64,000 bases of DNA, taken from assembly GCA_963667815.1 (NCBI GenBank), contig OY764021.1; one strand, 5' to 3'. The position numbers and the translations under genes were made by a program. Origin of the DNA: Saccharicrinis sp963667815 (lineage in GTDB: Bacteria > Bacteroidota > Bacteroidia > Bacteroidales > Marinilabiliaceae). The notes beneath the pieces were generated by a model. That model did not search any database, was not told the origin of the DNA, and saw nothing but the letters and a program-made list of their open reading frames with translations. How positions within the stretch are numbered: position 1 is the stretch's first letter; every line of letters begins with the position of its first letter. Positions 18,006 through 26,902 of this stretch are shown piece by piece.

Positions 18006-18035
18006 TTGTTTAAATAAATTTATAATGTATATTTG
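18006..18035 (+). promoter_or_regulatory. Promoter of the xylose operon
   Basis: TTG (18006-18008), 19 bases, then TATATTTG (18028-18035): a full match to the Bacteroidota sigma-ABfr consensus. Predicted transcription start near 18042, leaving a leader of about 35 bases before xylB. Confidence 0.75.
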
Positions 18036-18076
18036 CAAACAGAACAGACCAGAACGGATAAATTAACTTTATAATT

Positions 18077-19558
18077 ATGCAACTATTAGGATTTGATATT
18101 GGAAGTTCATCAGTAAAAGTTTCAGTACTTGATGTAGAAAAAGGTATAACAGTTTCGTCAGCTCAATATCCGGAAACGGAAATGACTATTGTAGCCAATA
18201 AACCAGGATGGGCAGAGCAAGATCCGGAATTATGGTATCAAAATCTAAAAAAAGCTTGTAAAAAGGCGCTGTCATCATCAGAGGTAAAAAAAGATGAGAT
18301 TAAAGCCATTGGTATTTCGTATCAAATGCACGGGTTGGTAATTGTTGATGAAAAAGGAGAAGTTTTACGCCCGTCAATTATTTGGTGTGATAGTAGAGCA
18401 GCAGAGATTGGAAATAAAGCATTTGCCGAAATAGGTGAGGACTGGTGTTTGCAAAACCTTTTAAATTCTCCTGGTAATTTTACTGCTTCAAAACTCAAAT
18501 GGGTTAAAGAAAATGAACCAGAATTATATAGTCGTATTGATAAAATAATGTTGCCCGGAGATTATATTGCTTATCGATTAACCGGACAAATTATGACAAC
18601 AGCTTCAGGATTATCAGAAGGTATTTTTTGGGAATTTCCTAAAGATGGTGTATCAGATAAATTGATGGAGTATTATGGTTTCCAGACTTCAATGATTCCT
18701 GAAGTAAAGACTTCTTTTTCAGATCAGGGAACAGTATTAGATCAAATTGCAGAAGAGTTTGACTTGCCTAAAGGAGTTAAAGTTACATACAGGGCAGGCG
18801 ATCAGCCCAATAATGCTTTTTCATTGAATGTTTTAAATCCAGGCGAAGTTGCTGCAACAGGAGGTACGTCAGGTGTTGTATATGGAGTTACAGATGCTAA
18901 TGTATATGATGATGATTCAAGAGTTAACACATTTGCTCATGTGAATCACCAAATTCCAAATCCTAGTTTAGGAGTTTTATTATGTATTAATGGAACTGGT
19001 ATCCTTAACTCATGGATGAATAAAAATCTTGGAAGAAAAGATGTTTCTTATCCGGAAATGAATGATTTAGCTTCTGGTGTACCTATTGGTTCCGATGGTT
19101 TAACAATTCTTCCATTCGGTAATGGATCTGAAAGAATTCTAAAAAATGTGGATTACGGATCACAAATCAATCATTTAAATTTTAATATCCATACACCAGC
19201 TCATTTTTATCGTGCTGCACAAGAAGGTATTGCATTTTCATTTAAATATGGAATGGATATTATGGGAGAGATGGGGATTGAAACAAATGTGATTCGAGCA
19301 GGTAAAGCAAATATGTTCTTAAGTGACCTGTTTAAGAATACCTTATCAAATATTTCAGGCGCAACCATAGAGTTGTATAATACAGATGGAGCTGCCGGAG
19401 CAGCAAGAGGAGCTGGTGTTGGTGCAAATATTTATGCCTCATTTGAGGAAGCATTTGGAGGATTAACTAAAGTAGGTCAAACAGAACCAAATACTGCAGA
19501 TGTGGATGCAACACAAGAGGCTTACGAAAAATGGAAATCAGCTTTAAATAAATTATAA
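18077..19558 (+). CDS. xylB: Xylulokinase (FGGY family)
   Basis: A 493-residue carbohydrate kinase that phosphorylates D-xylulose to xylulose 5-phosphate for the pentose phosphate pathway. The first FGGY ATPase domain begins MQLLGFDIGSSSVKVSV; the substrate loop has ISYQMHGLVIVD and IIWCDSRA; the second domain has TYRAGDQPNNAF with the presumed catalytic Asp, GEVAATGGTSGVVYG for phosphate binding, and the adenosine region TDGAAGAARGAG near the C-terminus. It is the first gene of the operon, 33 bases before xylA, which fixes the sugar. Length is normal. Cytoplasmic. Confidence 0.95.
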   Translation: MQLLGFDIGSSSVKVSVLDVEKGITVSSAQYPETEMTIVANKPGWAEQDPELWYQNLKKACKKALSSSEVKKDEIKAIGISYQMHGLVIVDEKGEVLRPSIIWCDSRAAEIGNKAFAEIGEDWCLQNLLNSPGNFTASKLKWVKENEPELYSRIDKIMLPGDYIAYRLTGQIMTTASGLSEGIFWEFPKDGVSDKLMEYYGFQTSMIPEVKTSFSDQGTVLDQIAEEFDLPKGVKVTYRAGDQPNNAFSLNVLNPGEVAATGGTSGVVYGVTDANVYDDDSRVNTFAHVNHQIPNPSLGVLLCINGTGILNSWMNKNLGRKDVSYPEMNDLASGVPIGSDGLTILPFGNGSERILKNVDYGSQINHLNFNIHTPAHFYRAAQEGIAFSFKYGMDIMGEMGIETNVIRAGKANMFLSDLFKNTLSNISGATIELYNTDGAAGAARGAGVGANIYASFEEAFGGLTKVGQTEPNTADVDATQEAYEKWKSALNKL

Positions 19559-19591
19559 AATAATAATCATAATTCTTTTAAAAATAATATC

Positions 19592-20917
19592 ATGGATGTT
19601 TTAATTGGTAATAAGGAATACTTTAAAGGTATTGACAAAATTAAATTTGAAGGACCGGATTCAAAAAATCCTTTAGCTTTTAAATGGTACGATGAGAATA
19701 AAGTAGTGGCAGGAAAAACCATGAAAGAGCACTTGAGATTTGCAGTAGCTTACTGGCATACATTCTGCGGAGATGGAGGAGATCCATTTGGAGCCGGAAC
19801 ACAAAAATTTGAATGGGATCAGGCCTCTAATCCTATGGATGCTGCAAAACAAAAAATGGATGCTGCTTTTGAGTTTATCACAAAATTAGGAGTTCCTCAT
19901 TACTGTTGGCATGATACAGACCTTGTTGGTGGAGGTTCTGTTTTAGATATAGAAAAGAGATTAGTGCAGATTGTTGATATTGCTAAAGAAAAACAGGCTG
20001 CTTCTGGTGTAAAATTACTTTGGGGAACAGCTAATGTTTTCTCTGATCCACGATATATGAACGGTGCTGCAACAAACCCTGATTTTAATGTTGTTGCTAA
20101 TGCAGGAGTTCAGATAAAAAATGCTATTGATGCAACTATCGCTTTAGGTGGTACTGGATATGTTTTCTGGGGAGGACGTGAAGGTTACATGAGTCTTCAT
20201 AATACAAAAATGATTGATGAGTTAGATCATTTAGCTCAAATGTTAACTATGGCTCGCGATTATGCTCGTAAACAAGGATTTACTGGTACTTTCTTTATTG
20301 AGCCAAAACCAATGGAACCAACAAAGCATCAGTATGATTTTGATGCACATACTGTAATAGGTTTCTTACGCCACTACGGTTTAGATAAGGATTTTAAATT
20401 AAATATTGAAGTAAACCATGCTACTTTAGCTCAACATACTATGGAGCACGAATTAAGAGTAGCTGCAGACAATGGTATGCTAGGATCTATGGATGCTAAC
20501 AAAGGTGATTACCAAAATGGATGGGATACAGATGAATTTCCGACTAATATAACAGAAACTACTGCTGCTATGTTAGAAGTTTTGCAGGCTGGAGGTTTTA
20601 CCGATGGAGGTATAAATTTTGATGCGAAAATTCGTCGTAATTCTACAGATCAGGAAGATGCATTTATTGCTCATATTGGTGGTATGGATGTGTTTGCACG
20701 TGCTTTAGTTATTGCAGATAGAATAACTAAAGAATCTGATTATTTTAAAATGAGAAATGAGCGTTATGCTTCATTTGAATCAGGAAAAGGTGCTGAATTC
20801 GCTGCAGGTAAATTAACTCTTGAAGATCTTTATAAGATTGGTAAAGAAGTTGGAGAACCAATTCCAATAAGTGGAAAACAAGAATTATTCGAGCAAATGC
20901 TTAATTGGTATATGTAG
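19592..20917 (+). CDS. xylA: Xylose isomerase
   Basis: A 441-residue class II-type xylose isomerase, converting D-xylose to D-xylulose with two divalent metals. Signature segments are in order: HYCWHDTDLVGGG with the catalytic His, YVFWGGREGYMSL, FFIEPKPMEPTKHQYD with a metal-binding Glu, LNIEVNHATLAQHT, and MLGSMDANKGDYQNGWDTDEFP with metal-binding Asp residues. Length fits the class II group, which has the extended N-terminus. It lies between xylB and the transporter gene. A palindrome-rich gap follows. Cytoplasmic. Confidence 0.97.
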   Translation: MDVLIGNKEYFKGIDKIKFEGPDSKNPLAFKWYDENKVVAGKTMKEHLRFAVAYWHTFCGDGGDPFGAGTQKFEWDQASNPMDAAKQKMDAAFEFITKLGVPHYCWHDTDLVGGGSVLDIEKRLVQIVDIAKEKQAASGVKLLWGTANVFSDPRYMNGAATNPDFNVVANAGVQIKNAIDATIALGGTGYVFWGGREGYMSLHNTKMIDELDHLAQMLTMARDYARKQGFTGTFFIEPKPMEPTKHQYDFDAHTVIGFLRHYGLDKDFKLNIEVNHATLAQHTMEHELRVAADNGMLGSMDANKGDYQNGWDTDEFPTNITETTAAMLEVLQAGGFTDGGINFDAKIRRNSTDQEDAFIAHIGGMDVFARALVIADRITKESDYFKMRNERYASFESGKGAEFAAGKLTLEDLYKIGKEVGEPIPISGKQELFEQMLNWYM

Positions 20918-20936
20918 AATTATTTTTAAGACAGAT

Positions 20937-20971
20937 ATTTCCCTGACGTGTTCCCTGACGTCAGGGATATT
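20937..20971 (+). promoter_or_regulatory. Palindrome with repeated half-site between xylA and xylE
   Basis: TTCCCTGACGT occurs at 20939-20949 and again at 20951-20961; the second copy is the left half of a perfect 16-base palindrome (20952-20967). As RNA it can form either a 9-pair hairpin across both copies or a short local one. It is therefore either a weak terminator/attenuator or a dimeric regulator's operator ahead of the transporter gene. Confidence 0.6.
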
Positions 20972-21057
20972 TTCGTTTAATCAATATCATTACACTAAGC
21001 CAATCTATACCTAAATCACTTTCTACCTTGTTAAACTACATTTCAAAATATTAATCT

Positions 21058-22440
21058 ATGAAAGAAGGAAATAATATTGGCTATATCATTCTTTTAACAT
21101 TAGTTGCTACCCTTGGAGGACTTTTGTTTGGTTATGATACAGCTGTAATATCAGGAGCTGAAAAATCAATTCAGGCATTTTTAATTAATGGATTAGATTT
21201 GAGTTCATTTGCCCACGGTGCTACAGTTTCTAGTGCACTTATTGGATGTATTATTGGAGGAGCTATTTCAGGACTATTGGCCGCAAAATATGGTCGTAGA
21301 ATATCATTAATAATTGCAGCTGTTTTATTTTTTATCTCAGCTTTAGGATCAGGGCAACCTGAATTTTTATTCTTTGAGCATGGAAAGGCTACAATGGGTC
21401 TTTTATACATGTTTAATTTTTATCGGGTAATCGGAGGTATTGGAGTTGGTTTAGCATCTGCTATTAGTCCAATGTATATTAGTGAAATTGCCCCAGCTCA
21501 TTTACGAGGTCGATTAATATCCTTTAATCAATTTGCCATTATTTTTGGTATGTTGGTAGTTTATTTTGTAAACTGGTCAATAGCCAAAGGAAAACCTATT
21601 GAATGGATTAATTCTATAGGATGGCGTTTTATGTTCATGTCCGAATCTATTCCTGCAGGTATTTTTGGGATACTTCTTTTGTTTGTTCCTGAAACACCAC
21701 GTTATCTTGCGATGCAAGGTCATGATTCAAAAGCCTTATCAATTTTAGAACGAATCAATGGTGTAGATGCTGCAAAAAAGATACTTCAGGAAATTAAAGG
21801 AACAGTTCAAAAGTCATCTGCACAACTGTTTTCTTATGGGAAAATTGTAATTATAATCGGAATATTATTATCTATATTTCAGCAGTTTGTAGGTATAAAT
21901 GTAGCCTTGTATTACGCACCACGTATTTTTGAAAGCATGGGAGCGGCTAAAGATGCTTCAATGTTACAAACCATAGTAATGGGATTGGTAAATGTGGTAT
22001 TTACTGTGATCGCCATATTAACTGTTGATAAATGGGGGCGTAAACCATTGTTGATTATTGGATCAATCGGAATGTCTATCGGTATGGTTGCGATAGGTAT
22101 GTTATCATTCTTTGAGGTTATCGGAATTAGTACACTTGTATTTATTATAGTTTACACTGCTTCTTTTATGATGAGTTGGGGACCAATATGTTGGGTTTTA
22201 ATTGGCGAAATATTCCCTAATAAAATACGAGGAAAAGCTATTGCAATAGCAGTAGCAGCTCAATGGAGTGCAAACTATTTTATTTCTTCAACATATCCTG
22301 CTATGATGGAGTTTAGTGGAGGCGCTACCTATATGTTTTATGGAGTGATGAGTATTCTGTCTGCCATATTTGTATGGAAAATGGTTCCTGAAACAAAAGG
22401 TAAGTCCTTAGAAGAAATGGAACAGGTCTGGAAAAAATAG
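21058..22440 (+). CDS. xylE: Sugar porter (MFS) family, probable D-xylose:proton symporter
   Basis: A 460-residue, 12-helix inner-membrane transporter. Sugar porter signatures are visible: LGGLLFGYDTAVISGA in helix 1, the loop AAKYGRRISL, YISEIAPAHLRGRL, FVPETPRYLAM after helix 6, QQFVGINVALYYAPRIF in helix 7, DKWGRKPL in the loop 8-9, and the C-terminal VPETKGKSLEEMEQ. These QQ..GIN and PET..PR motifs are shared by E. coli XylE and related glucose and arabinose porters. The xylose assignment comes from xylB-xylA context. A terminator follows at 22473. Confidence 0.9.
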   Translation: MKEGNNIGYIILLTLVATLGGLLFGYDTAVISGAEKSIQAFLINGLDLSSFAHGATVSSALIGCIIGGAISGLLAAKYGRRISLIIAAVLFFISALGSGQPEFLFFEHGKATMGLLYMFNFYRVIGGIGVGLASAISPMYISEIAPAHLRGRLISFNQFAIIFGMLVVYFVNWSIAKGKPIEWINSIGWRFMFMSESIPAGIFGILLLFVPETPRYLAMQGHDSKALSILERINGVDAAKKILQEIKGTVQKSSAQLFSYGKIVIIIGILLSIFQQFVGINVALYYAPRIFESMGAAKDASMLQTIVMGLVNVVFTVIAILTVDKWGRKPLLIIGSIGMSIGMVAIGMLSFFEVIGISTLVFIIVYTASFMMSWGPICWVLIGEIFPNKIRGKAIAIAVAAQWSANYFISSTYPAMMEFSGGATYMFYGVMSILSAIFVWKMVPETKGKSLEEMEQVWKK

Positions 22441-22472
22441 AATTATTATAAAGAAGTTGCTTTTTACCCCTG

Positions 22473-22516
22473 AAGGTAAGTTGATTGTATTATTCAATTG
22501 GCTTACCTTTTTTTGT
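22473..22516 (+). terminator. Intrinsic terminator after xylE
   Basis: AAGGTAAGTTGATTG (22473-22487) pairs with CAATTGGCTTACCTT (22495-22509) using three wobble pairs, followed by a T-run interrupted by one G. Confidence 0.85.
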
Positions 22517-22538
22517 TTTATACACCAGCTTTTTTTTA

Positions 22539-22546
22539 TACATTTG
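22539..22546 (+). promoter_or_regulatory. Candidate -7 element for the ROK kinase gene
   Basis: TACATTTG matches TAnnTTTG; with the terminator just upstream, it suggests independent transcription of the kinase gene at 22600. No TTG at 19-20 bases, the nearest is 23 bases upstream. Confidence 0.5.
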
Positions 22547-22599
22547 GCATGCCTGTGCTTAATAATTAATTAAGATGTAAAACCAGTAAAATAAGTAAA

Positions 22600-23568
22600 A
22601 TGAAAAAAGTATCAGTTGGAGTTGATATAGGTGGAACTAATACAGCAATTGGAGTTGTTGACGAAGCTGGAAGAGTAATTGCCAAAGACTCTATTCCTAC
22701 ACCCGATCATGGTGATATTGAAAAGTATATGGATGATTTATCTGCAGCAATTCGTAAATTATTGAATTCAGCAGATGAAATTTTTACCGTACTTGGAATC
22801 GGAGTTGGAGCTCCAAATGGAAATTATTATCAAGGAACTATTGAATATGCACCAAATTTATCTTTTAAAGGAGTTGTGCCTGTTGTTGAATTGTTGAATA
22901 AAAGGTTTCCTGAATTAGATTATCTTGCATTGACAAATGATGCAAATGCAGCTGCTATAGGTGAAATGATTTATGGTGGTGCAAAAGGTATGAAGAATTT
23001 TGTGATGTATACCTTAGGTACTGGAGTAGGTAGTGGTTTAGTTGTAAATGGTGACTTGGTATACGGTCATGATGGTTTTGCAGGAGAGTGCGGGCATACT
23101 ACATTAATTCCTGATGGAAGATTATGTGGGTGTGGATCAAAAGGGCATTTAGAAGCTTATTGTTCAGCTCCAGGAATGAAAAGAACAGCTTTTGAATTAT
23201 TAGCTAAGTATAATGCAGTAGATAGTTTGTTAGCATCAAAATCATTTAAAGAGTTAGATTCTAAAGCAATTTTTGATGCTGCAGAGCAAGGTGATAAAAT
23301 AGCTTTAGAGGTTTTTGAACTAACTGGTAAGTATTTAGGGCAAGGTTTAGCTGATACAGTTCATCACTTAAGCCCGGAAGCTATATTCTTATTTGGTGGT
23401 CCAACTGCCGCAGGAGATTATATTTTTAAACCAACAAAAGAAAGTATGGAAGAACATCTTCTTCCAATTTTTAAAGATAAGATTGCAATTCTTCCTTCAG
23501 AATTAGATTGTGGAGATGCTGCAATTGTTGGAGCAAGTGCTCTTGTTTATAAAGAAATGGAAAAATAA
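22600..23568 (+). CDS. ROK family sugar kinase, probable glucokinase
   Basis: A 322-residue cytoplasmic ROK kinase that would phosphorylate glucose or a related hexose at C6. The phosphate loop is GVDIGGTNTAIGVV; catalytic Asp114 is in LALTNDANAAAIGE; TLGTGVGSGLVVNG binds ATP. The zinc-binding motif reads GECGHTT (His166) then LCGCGSKGHLEAYC: the first two Cys (176 and 178) are kept, but the position that is Cys in the usual CXCGXXGCXE is His183. His can ligate zinc, so activity is plausible. The following Cys188 is extra. It follows the xylose genes but has its own promoter and terminators; substrate not proven. Confidence 0.88.
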   Translation: MKKVSVGVDIGGTNTAIGVVDEAGRVIAKDSIPTPDHGDIEKYMDDLSAAIRKLLNSADEIFTVLGIGVGAPNGNYYQGTIEYAPNLSFKGVVPVVELLNKRFPELDYLALTNDANAAAIGEMIYGGAKGMKNFVMYTLGTGVGSGLVVNGDLVYGHDGFAGECGHTTLIPDGRLCGCGSKGHLEAYCSAPGMKRTAFELLAKYNAVDSLLASKSFKELDSKAIFDAAEQGDKIALEVFELTGKYLGQGLADTVHHLSPEAIFLFGGPTAAGDYIFKPTKESMEEHLLPIFKDKIAILPSELDCGDAAIVGASALVYKEMEK

Positions 23569-23586
23569 ATTTCAGAATACATTTAG

Positions 23587-23617
23587 TAAAAGGAACTCAA
23601 ACAGAGTTCCTTTTTTT
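23587..23617. terminator. Bidirectional terminator between ROK kinase and uvrB
   Basis: AAAAGGAACTC and GAGTTCC plus TTTTTTT form a short stem between convergent genes. A-rich left and T-rich right flanks allow use on both strands. Confidence 0.85.
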
Positions 23618-23623
23618 ATGCCT

Positions 23624-25630
23624 TTATTTGTTAGTCTTTTTAAGTAAATCCTGCAATTTGAACATCTCATCTCGGAATTGTGCTGCTGTAATGAAATCCA
23701 GCTCTTTGGAAGCTTTTTGCATGGCTTTTTTTGCTTTTTCAATTGCTTTTTCAAGCGCTGGTTTATTCATGTATTCAATTACAGGATCAGCAGCAATTTC
23801 AATATGATCTGGTTCTATATAGGCATTTTCTTCAATAGCTTTTCCAAGTATACTCGTTTGTTTCTTTGTAATTTGTTGAGGAGTTATTCCATGGTCTGCA
23901 TTATATTTTAATTGTTTTTCCCGTCTATGATTGGTTGAGTCAATGGTTTTTTGCATTGATTTAGTAATGGTGTCAGCATACATAATTACAAAACCATTTA
24001 CATTTCGTGCAGCTCTACCTGCAGTCTGGGTTAGTGATCTCTCAGATCTTAAAAAACCTTCCTTATCCGCATCTAATATAGCCACTAATGAAACTTCAGG
24101 TAAATCAAGACCTTCTCTTAAAAGGTTTACTCCGATGAGCACATCAAAAATTCCTTTTCTCAGATTTTCCATAATCTCAACACGAGTCAGCGTATCAACA
24201 TCAGAATGGATGTATTCACAACTTATATTTAATTTTTTGAGATAAGCAGAAAGTTCTTCAGCCATTCTCTTGGTTAAGGTGGTTACTAAAACACGCTCTC
24301 TGGATTCAATTCTGATTCTAATTTCTTCCAGTAAGTTATCAATTTGGTTTAAGCTCGGTCTGACTTCAATCAGAGGATCTATTAATCCAGTAGGTCTGAT
24401 AACTTGTTCGATAATAACTCCCTCACTTTTCTCTATTTCATAATCTGCTGGTGTTGCGCTAACATATATTGCTGAGTTTACAATATCTTCAAATTCTTCA
24501 AAGCGTAATGGTCTGTTATCCATTGCTGCAGGAAGTCTGAATCCATGCTCTACCAAGGTTTCTTTTCTTGATTTATCACCACCATACATCGCTCTAATTT
24601 GAGGAATCGTAACATGGCTTTCATCAATAACCATCAAAAAATCATCAGGGAAGTAATCCAACAAGCAGAAAGGCCTGGTGCCTTTTTCTCTTCCGTCAAA
24701 ATAACGCGAGTAATTTTCAATACCAGGGCAGTATCCTAATTCACGAATCATCTCCAGATCATAATTAACTCTTTCTTCAATTCTTTTGGCTTCAAGGTGT
24801 TTTCCAATATCTTTTAAATGAGTTATTTGTTCCATTAAATCATCCTGAATCATTCTGATAGCTAGTTGCGTTCTTTCTTTTGTCGTTACAAATAAATTAG
24901 CCGGATATATCAGTATGTTATCTCTACTCTCCAATGTCGTTCCATTAATTGGATCAAAAACTGATATTTCTTCTATCTCATCTCCCCAAAAACCAATTCT
25001 ATAGGCTTCATCTGCATAAGCCGGATAGACTTCAACATTATCACCTTTTACTCTAAAGTTTCCGCGATTAAATTCCACCTCATTACGAGAATACAAACTA
25101 TCTACTAATTGACGAAGTAGTTGGTTGCGCCCAATCTCTTGTCCAACTTCAAGACTTGTTACATTAGCATGAAAATCTTCTGGATTTCCTATGCCATACA
25201 AGCACGAAACAGATGAAACTACAATTACATCTCTACGTCCGGATAATAATGTTGAACTCGCACTTAATCTTAGTTTTTCAATTTCGTCATTAATTGAAAG
25301 ATCCTTTTCAATGTAGGTATCAGTTACAGGCAGATAAGCCTCTGGTTGATAATAATCATAGTAAGAGACGAAGTATTCAACAGCGTTATCAGGAAAAAAG
25401 TTTTTAAACTCACTATAAAGTTGAGCTGCTAATGTTTTATTATGACTCAGTACGAGGGTTGGTCTCTGTATATTCTCAATAACATTTGCTATGGTAAAAG
25501 TTTTTCCAGAACCAGTAACTCCCAAAAGTGTTTGATATGGGATATTCTGCTCAATTCCATCAGCCAATTGTTTTATGGCTTGAGGTTGATCTCCTGTTGG
25601 TTTATAATCTGAAATAATCTTAAAATCCAT
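23624..25630 (-). CDS. uvrB: Excinuclease ABC subunit B
   Basis: A 668-residue DNA damage recognition helicase of nucleotide excision repair. Walker A is GVTGSGKT (37-44); the damage-probing beta-hairpin region has YFVSYYDYYQPEAYLP; the DEAD-type box is MVIDESHVTIPQ; domain 3 has LREGLDLPEVSLVAILDAD and the arginine-finger motif QTAGRAARN. The C-terminal UVR motif (about 628-662, ALEKAIEKAKKAMQKASKEL) binds UvrC. Length is standard. Loaded by UvrA, it hands the lesion to UvrC. It is followed, on the minus strand, by a terminator shared with the ROK kinase gene. No SOS box was identified. Confidence 0.98.
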   Translation of the reverse strand: MDFKIISDYKPTGDQPQAIKQLADGIEQNIPYQTLLGVTGSGKTFTIANVIENIQRPTLVLSHNKTLAAQLYSEFKNFFPDNAVEYFVSYYDYYQPEAYLPVTDTYIEKDLSINDEIEKLRLSASSTLLSGRRDVIVVSSVSCLYGIGNPEDFHANVTSLEVGQEIGRNQLLRQLVDSLYSRNEVEFNRGNFRVKGDNVEVYPAYADEAYRIGFWGDEIEEISVFDPINGTTLESRDNILIYPANLFVTTKERTQLAIRMIQDDLMEQITHLKDIGKHLEAKRIEERVNYDLEMIRELGYCPGIENYSRYFDGREKGTRPFCLLDYFPDDFLMVIDESHVTIPQIRAMYGGDKSRKETLVEHGFRLPAAMDNRPLRFEEFEDIVNSAIYVSATPADYEIEKSEGVIIEQVIRPTGLIDPLIEVRPSLNQIDNLLEEIRIRIESRERVLVTTLTKRMAEELSAYLKKLNISCEYIHSDVDTLTRVEIMENLRKGIFDVLIGVNLLREGLDLPEVSLVAILDADKEGFLRSERSLTQTAGRAARNVNGFVIMYADTITKSMQKTIDSTNHRREKQLKYNADHGITPQQITKKQTSILGKAIEENAYIEPDHIEIAADPVIEYMNKPALEKAIEKAKKAMQKASKELDFITAAQFRDEMFKLQDLLKKTNK

Positions 25631-25713
25631 ATTTGTTACTTTTATATTGAAAAGGATAAGATTTGTAAGATAATTGCAAATTTGTAAAAAAAATAGAATT
25701 AATAGAATAAAAA

Positions 25714-25736
25714 AAGGCTCCTGTATTAGGAGCCTT
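25714..25736 (-). terminator. Intrinsic terminator after the basic-tailed outer-membrane gene
   Basis: AAGGCTCCT (25714-25722) and AGGAGCCTT (25728-25736) form a perfect stem with a 5-base loop; on the minus strand it runs into seven T residues. Confidence 0.88.
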
Positions 25737-25753
25737 GATTTATGAAGTATAAT

Positions 25754-26578
25754 TTATCTTCTGTAACGTTTAGTCCTTCTTTTGGAAGGTCTTTTTATCT
25801 TTTTCTTGGAGACTTTGTAAAGACTTCGTGTTCTTAAGTAGGCCTTTCTATTATATTTAGGAGAGTTTCTCCATTTTGAATCACTAAATAAGTAACTAAC
25901 ACCAATTGTTCCTACATAAAAGAAATCATTTCCATCAGTTTGAACTTCTGTTCCATCAGCCATATACCATACGTCATGTCCGTCTACACGATCGTTAAAT
26001 GAAAATGAACCGATAAATTCAGCATTAATACTAATTCGAGAGGTATAAAAAATACTAACTCCTCCTCCCATTGAAAAAGTAGGAGCCATTTCACTGACTT
26101 CTCGCCATACTGACCCTTCTGGATTTCCACTTCCTGCACCCCAATATTCAGTGGCAGAAAACTGCATCACTCCAAATTGACTAATTATGTATGGATTAAT
26201 TCTTCTTTGCTTAAACAGTCCATATGCTAAATCTAATGGTCTAAATGTAGCTCCAACATTAAAATGTATGTAGGAGTTATCAAAAGTTGCATAGGCAGTA
26301 TTAAGACCAGGTAACAGTTGTGTTCCTTGCATAGAGCCATAATTTAAATCAGCTCTAGCATTTAAGTAGGTGCTTAATTCTTTTTCTGCAGCTACACCCA
26401 ATGTATATTTAGTTCTTTTTTCAGAAACTAAATCACCATAGAACATGTTAAATCCAACCTTAGGTTGAATTTTAAGTCCTTCAAGAAACTGTTTTCTCTT
26501 ATTATATTGGCCAAAAGAAGAAACAGTTGTAAACAATATGATGCTAGCAAAAAGTGCCTTTTTAAGGTATTGTTGCAT
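25754..26578 (-). CDS. Outer-membrane beta-barrel protein with Lys/Arg-rich C-terminal tail
   Basis: A 274-residue exported protein with a signal peptide (about 1-23, ending SSFGQY). Alternating strands consistent with an OmpA/OprF-like small barrel run from about 35 to 235 (KIQPKVGFNMFYGDL, YIHFNVGATFRPLDL, PTFSMGGGVSIFY, ISINAEFIGSF, VGTIGVSYLFS). The barrel-like end is followed by about 38 residues that are extremely basic (KVSKKKIKRPSKRRTKRYRR). Such a tail after the last strand would face the periplasm and might bind peptidoglycan or nucleic acid; that is inference. No close family is recognised. It is a single-gene unit, with a terminator downstream. Confidence 0.65.
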   Translation of the reverse strand: MQQYLKKALFASIILFTTVSSFGQYNKRKQFLEGLKIQPKVGFNMFYGDLVSEKRTKYTLGVAAEKELSTYLNARADLNYGSMQGTQLLPGLNTAYATFDNSYIHFNVGATFRPLDLAYGLFKQRRINPYIISQFGVMQFSATEYWGAGSGNPEGSVWREVSEMAPTFSMGGGVSIFYTSRISINAEFIGSFSFNDRVDGHDVWYMADGTEVQTDGNDFFYVGTIGVSYLFSDSKWRNSPKYNRKAYLRTRSLYKVSKKKIKRPSKRRTKRYRR

Positions 26579-26902
26579 TTAGATTAGTTTATTGAACAAG
26601 TTTATTACGTATAAAAATGATAAAAAAAATGAAATAAATAAACTAATTCTGTAAATATATTTATGACACTTAACCTAAATAAATATGTTTATAGTGGTTG
26701 CAAATTGTTTATTAACAGAATATTTAGTGATTTATTAGTTTATCATTGTTATTTAATTACACAAAATTCTACTTATAGAATATTGTATGCAAAAATAGAA
26801 TTTAATATCTTTTTGGAGCTTATAATTATTATATTTTTTGATATTATTTCATTAATCTTCAAATTTATCAGGGCAACGTATCTTTTTTTTATTTAAATAG
26901 TC
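26579..26902. other. AT-rich intergenic stretch without a recognised gene
   Basis: Very AT-rich. A 77-codon plus-strand frame at 26663-26896 has low-complexity Ile/Phe-rich composition and no start context, so I treat it as noise. No clear terminator for the acyl-CoA ligase gene on its right was seen. Confidence 0.5.

Noticed and set aside
26663..26896. 77-codon plus-strand frame between the basic-tailed protein and the acyl-CoA ligase
   Set aside because: Ile/Phe/Tyr-rich translation of AT-rich DNA, with no promoter and no domain character.
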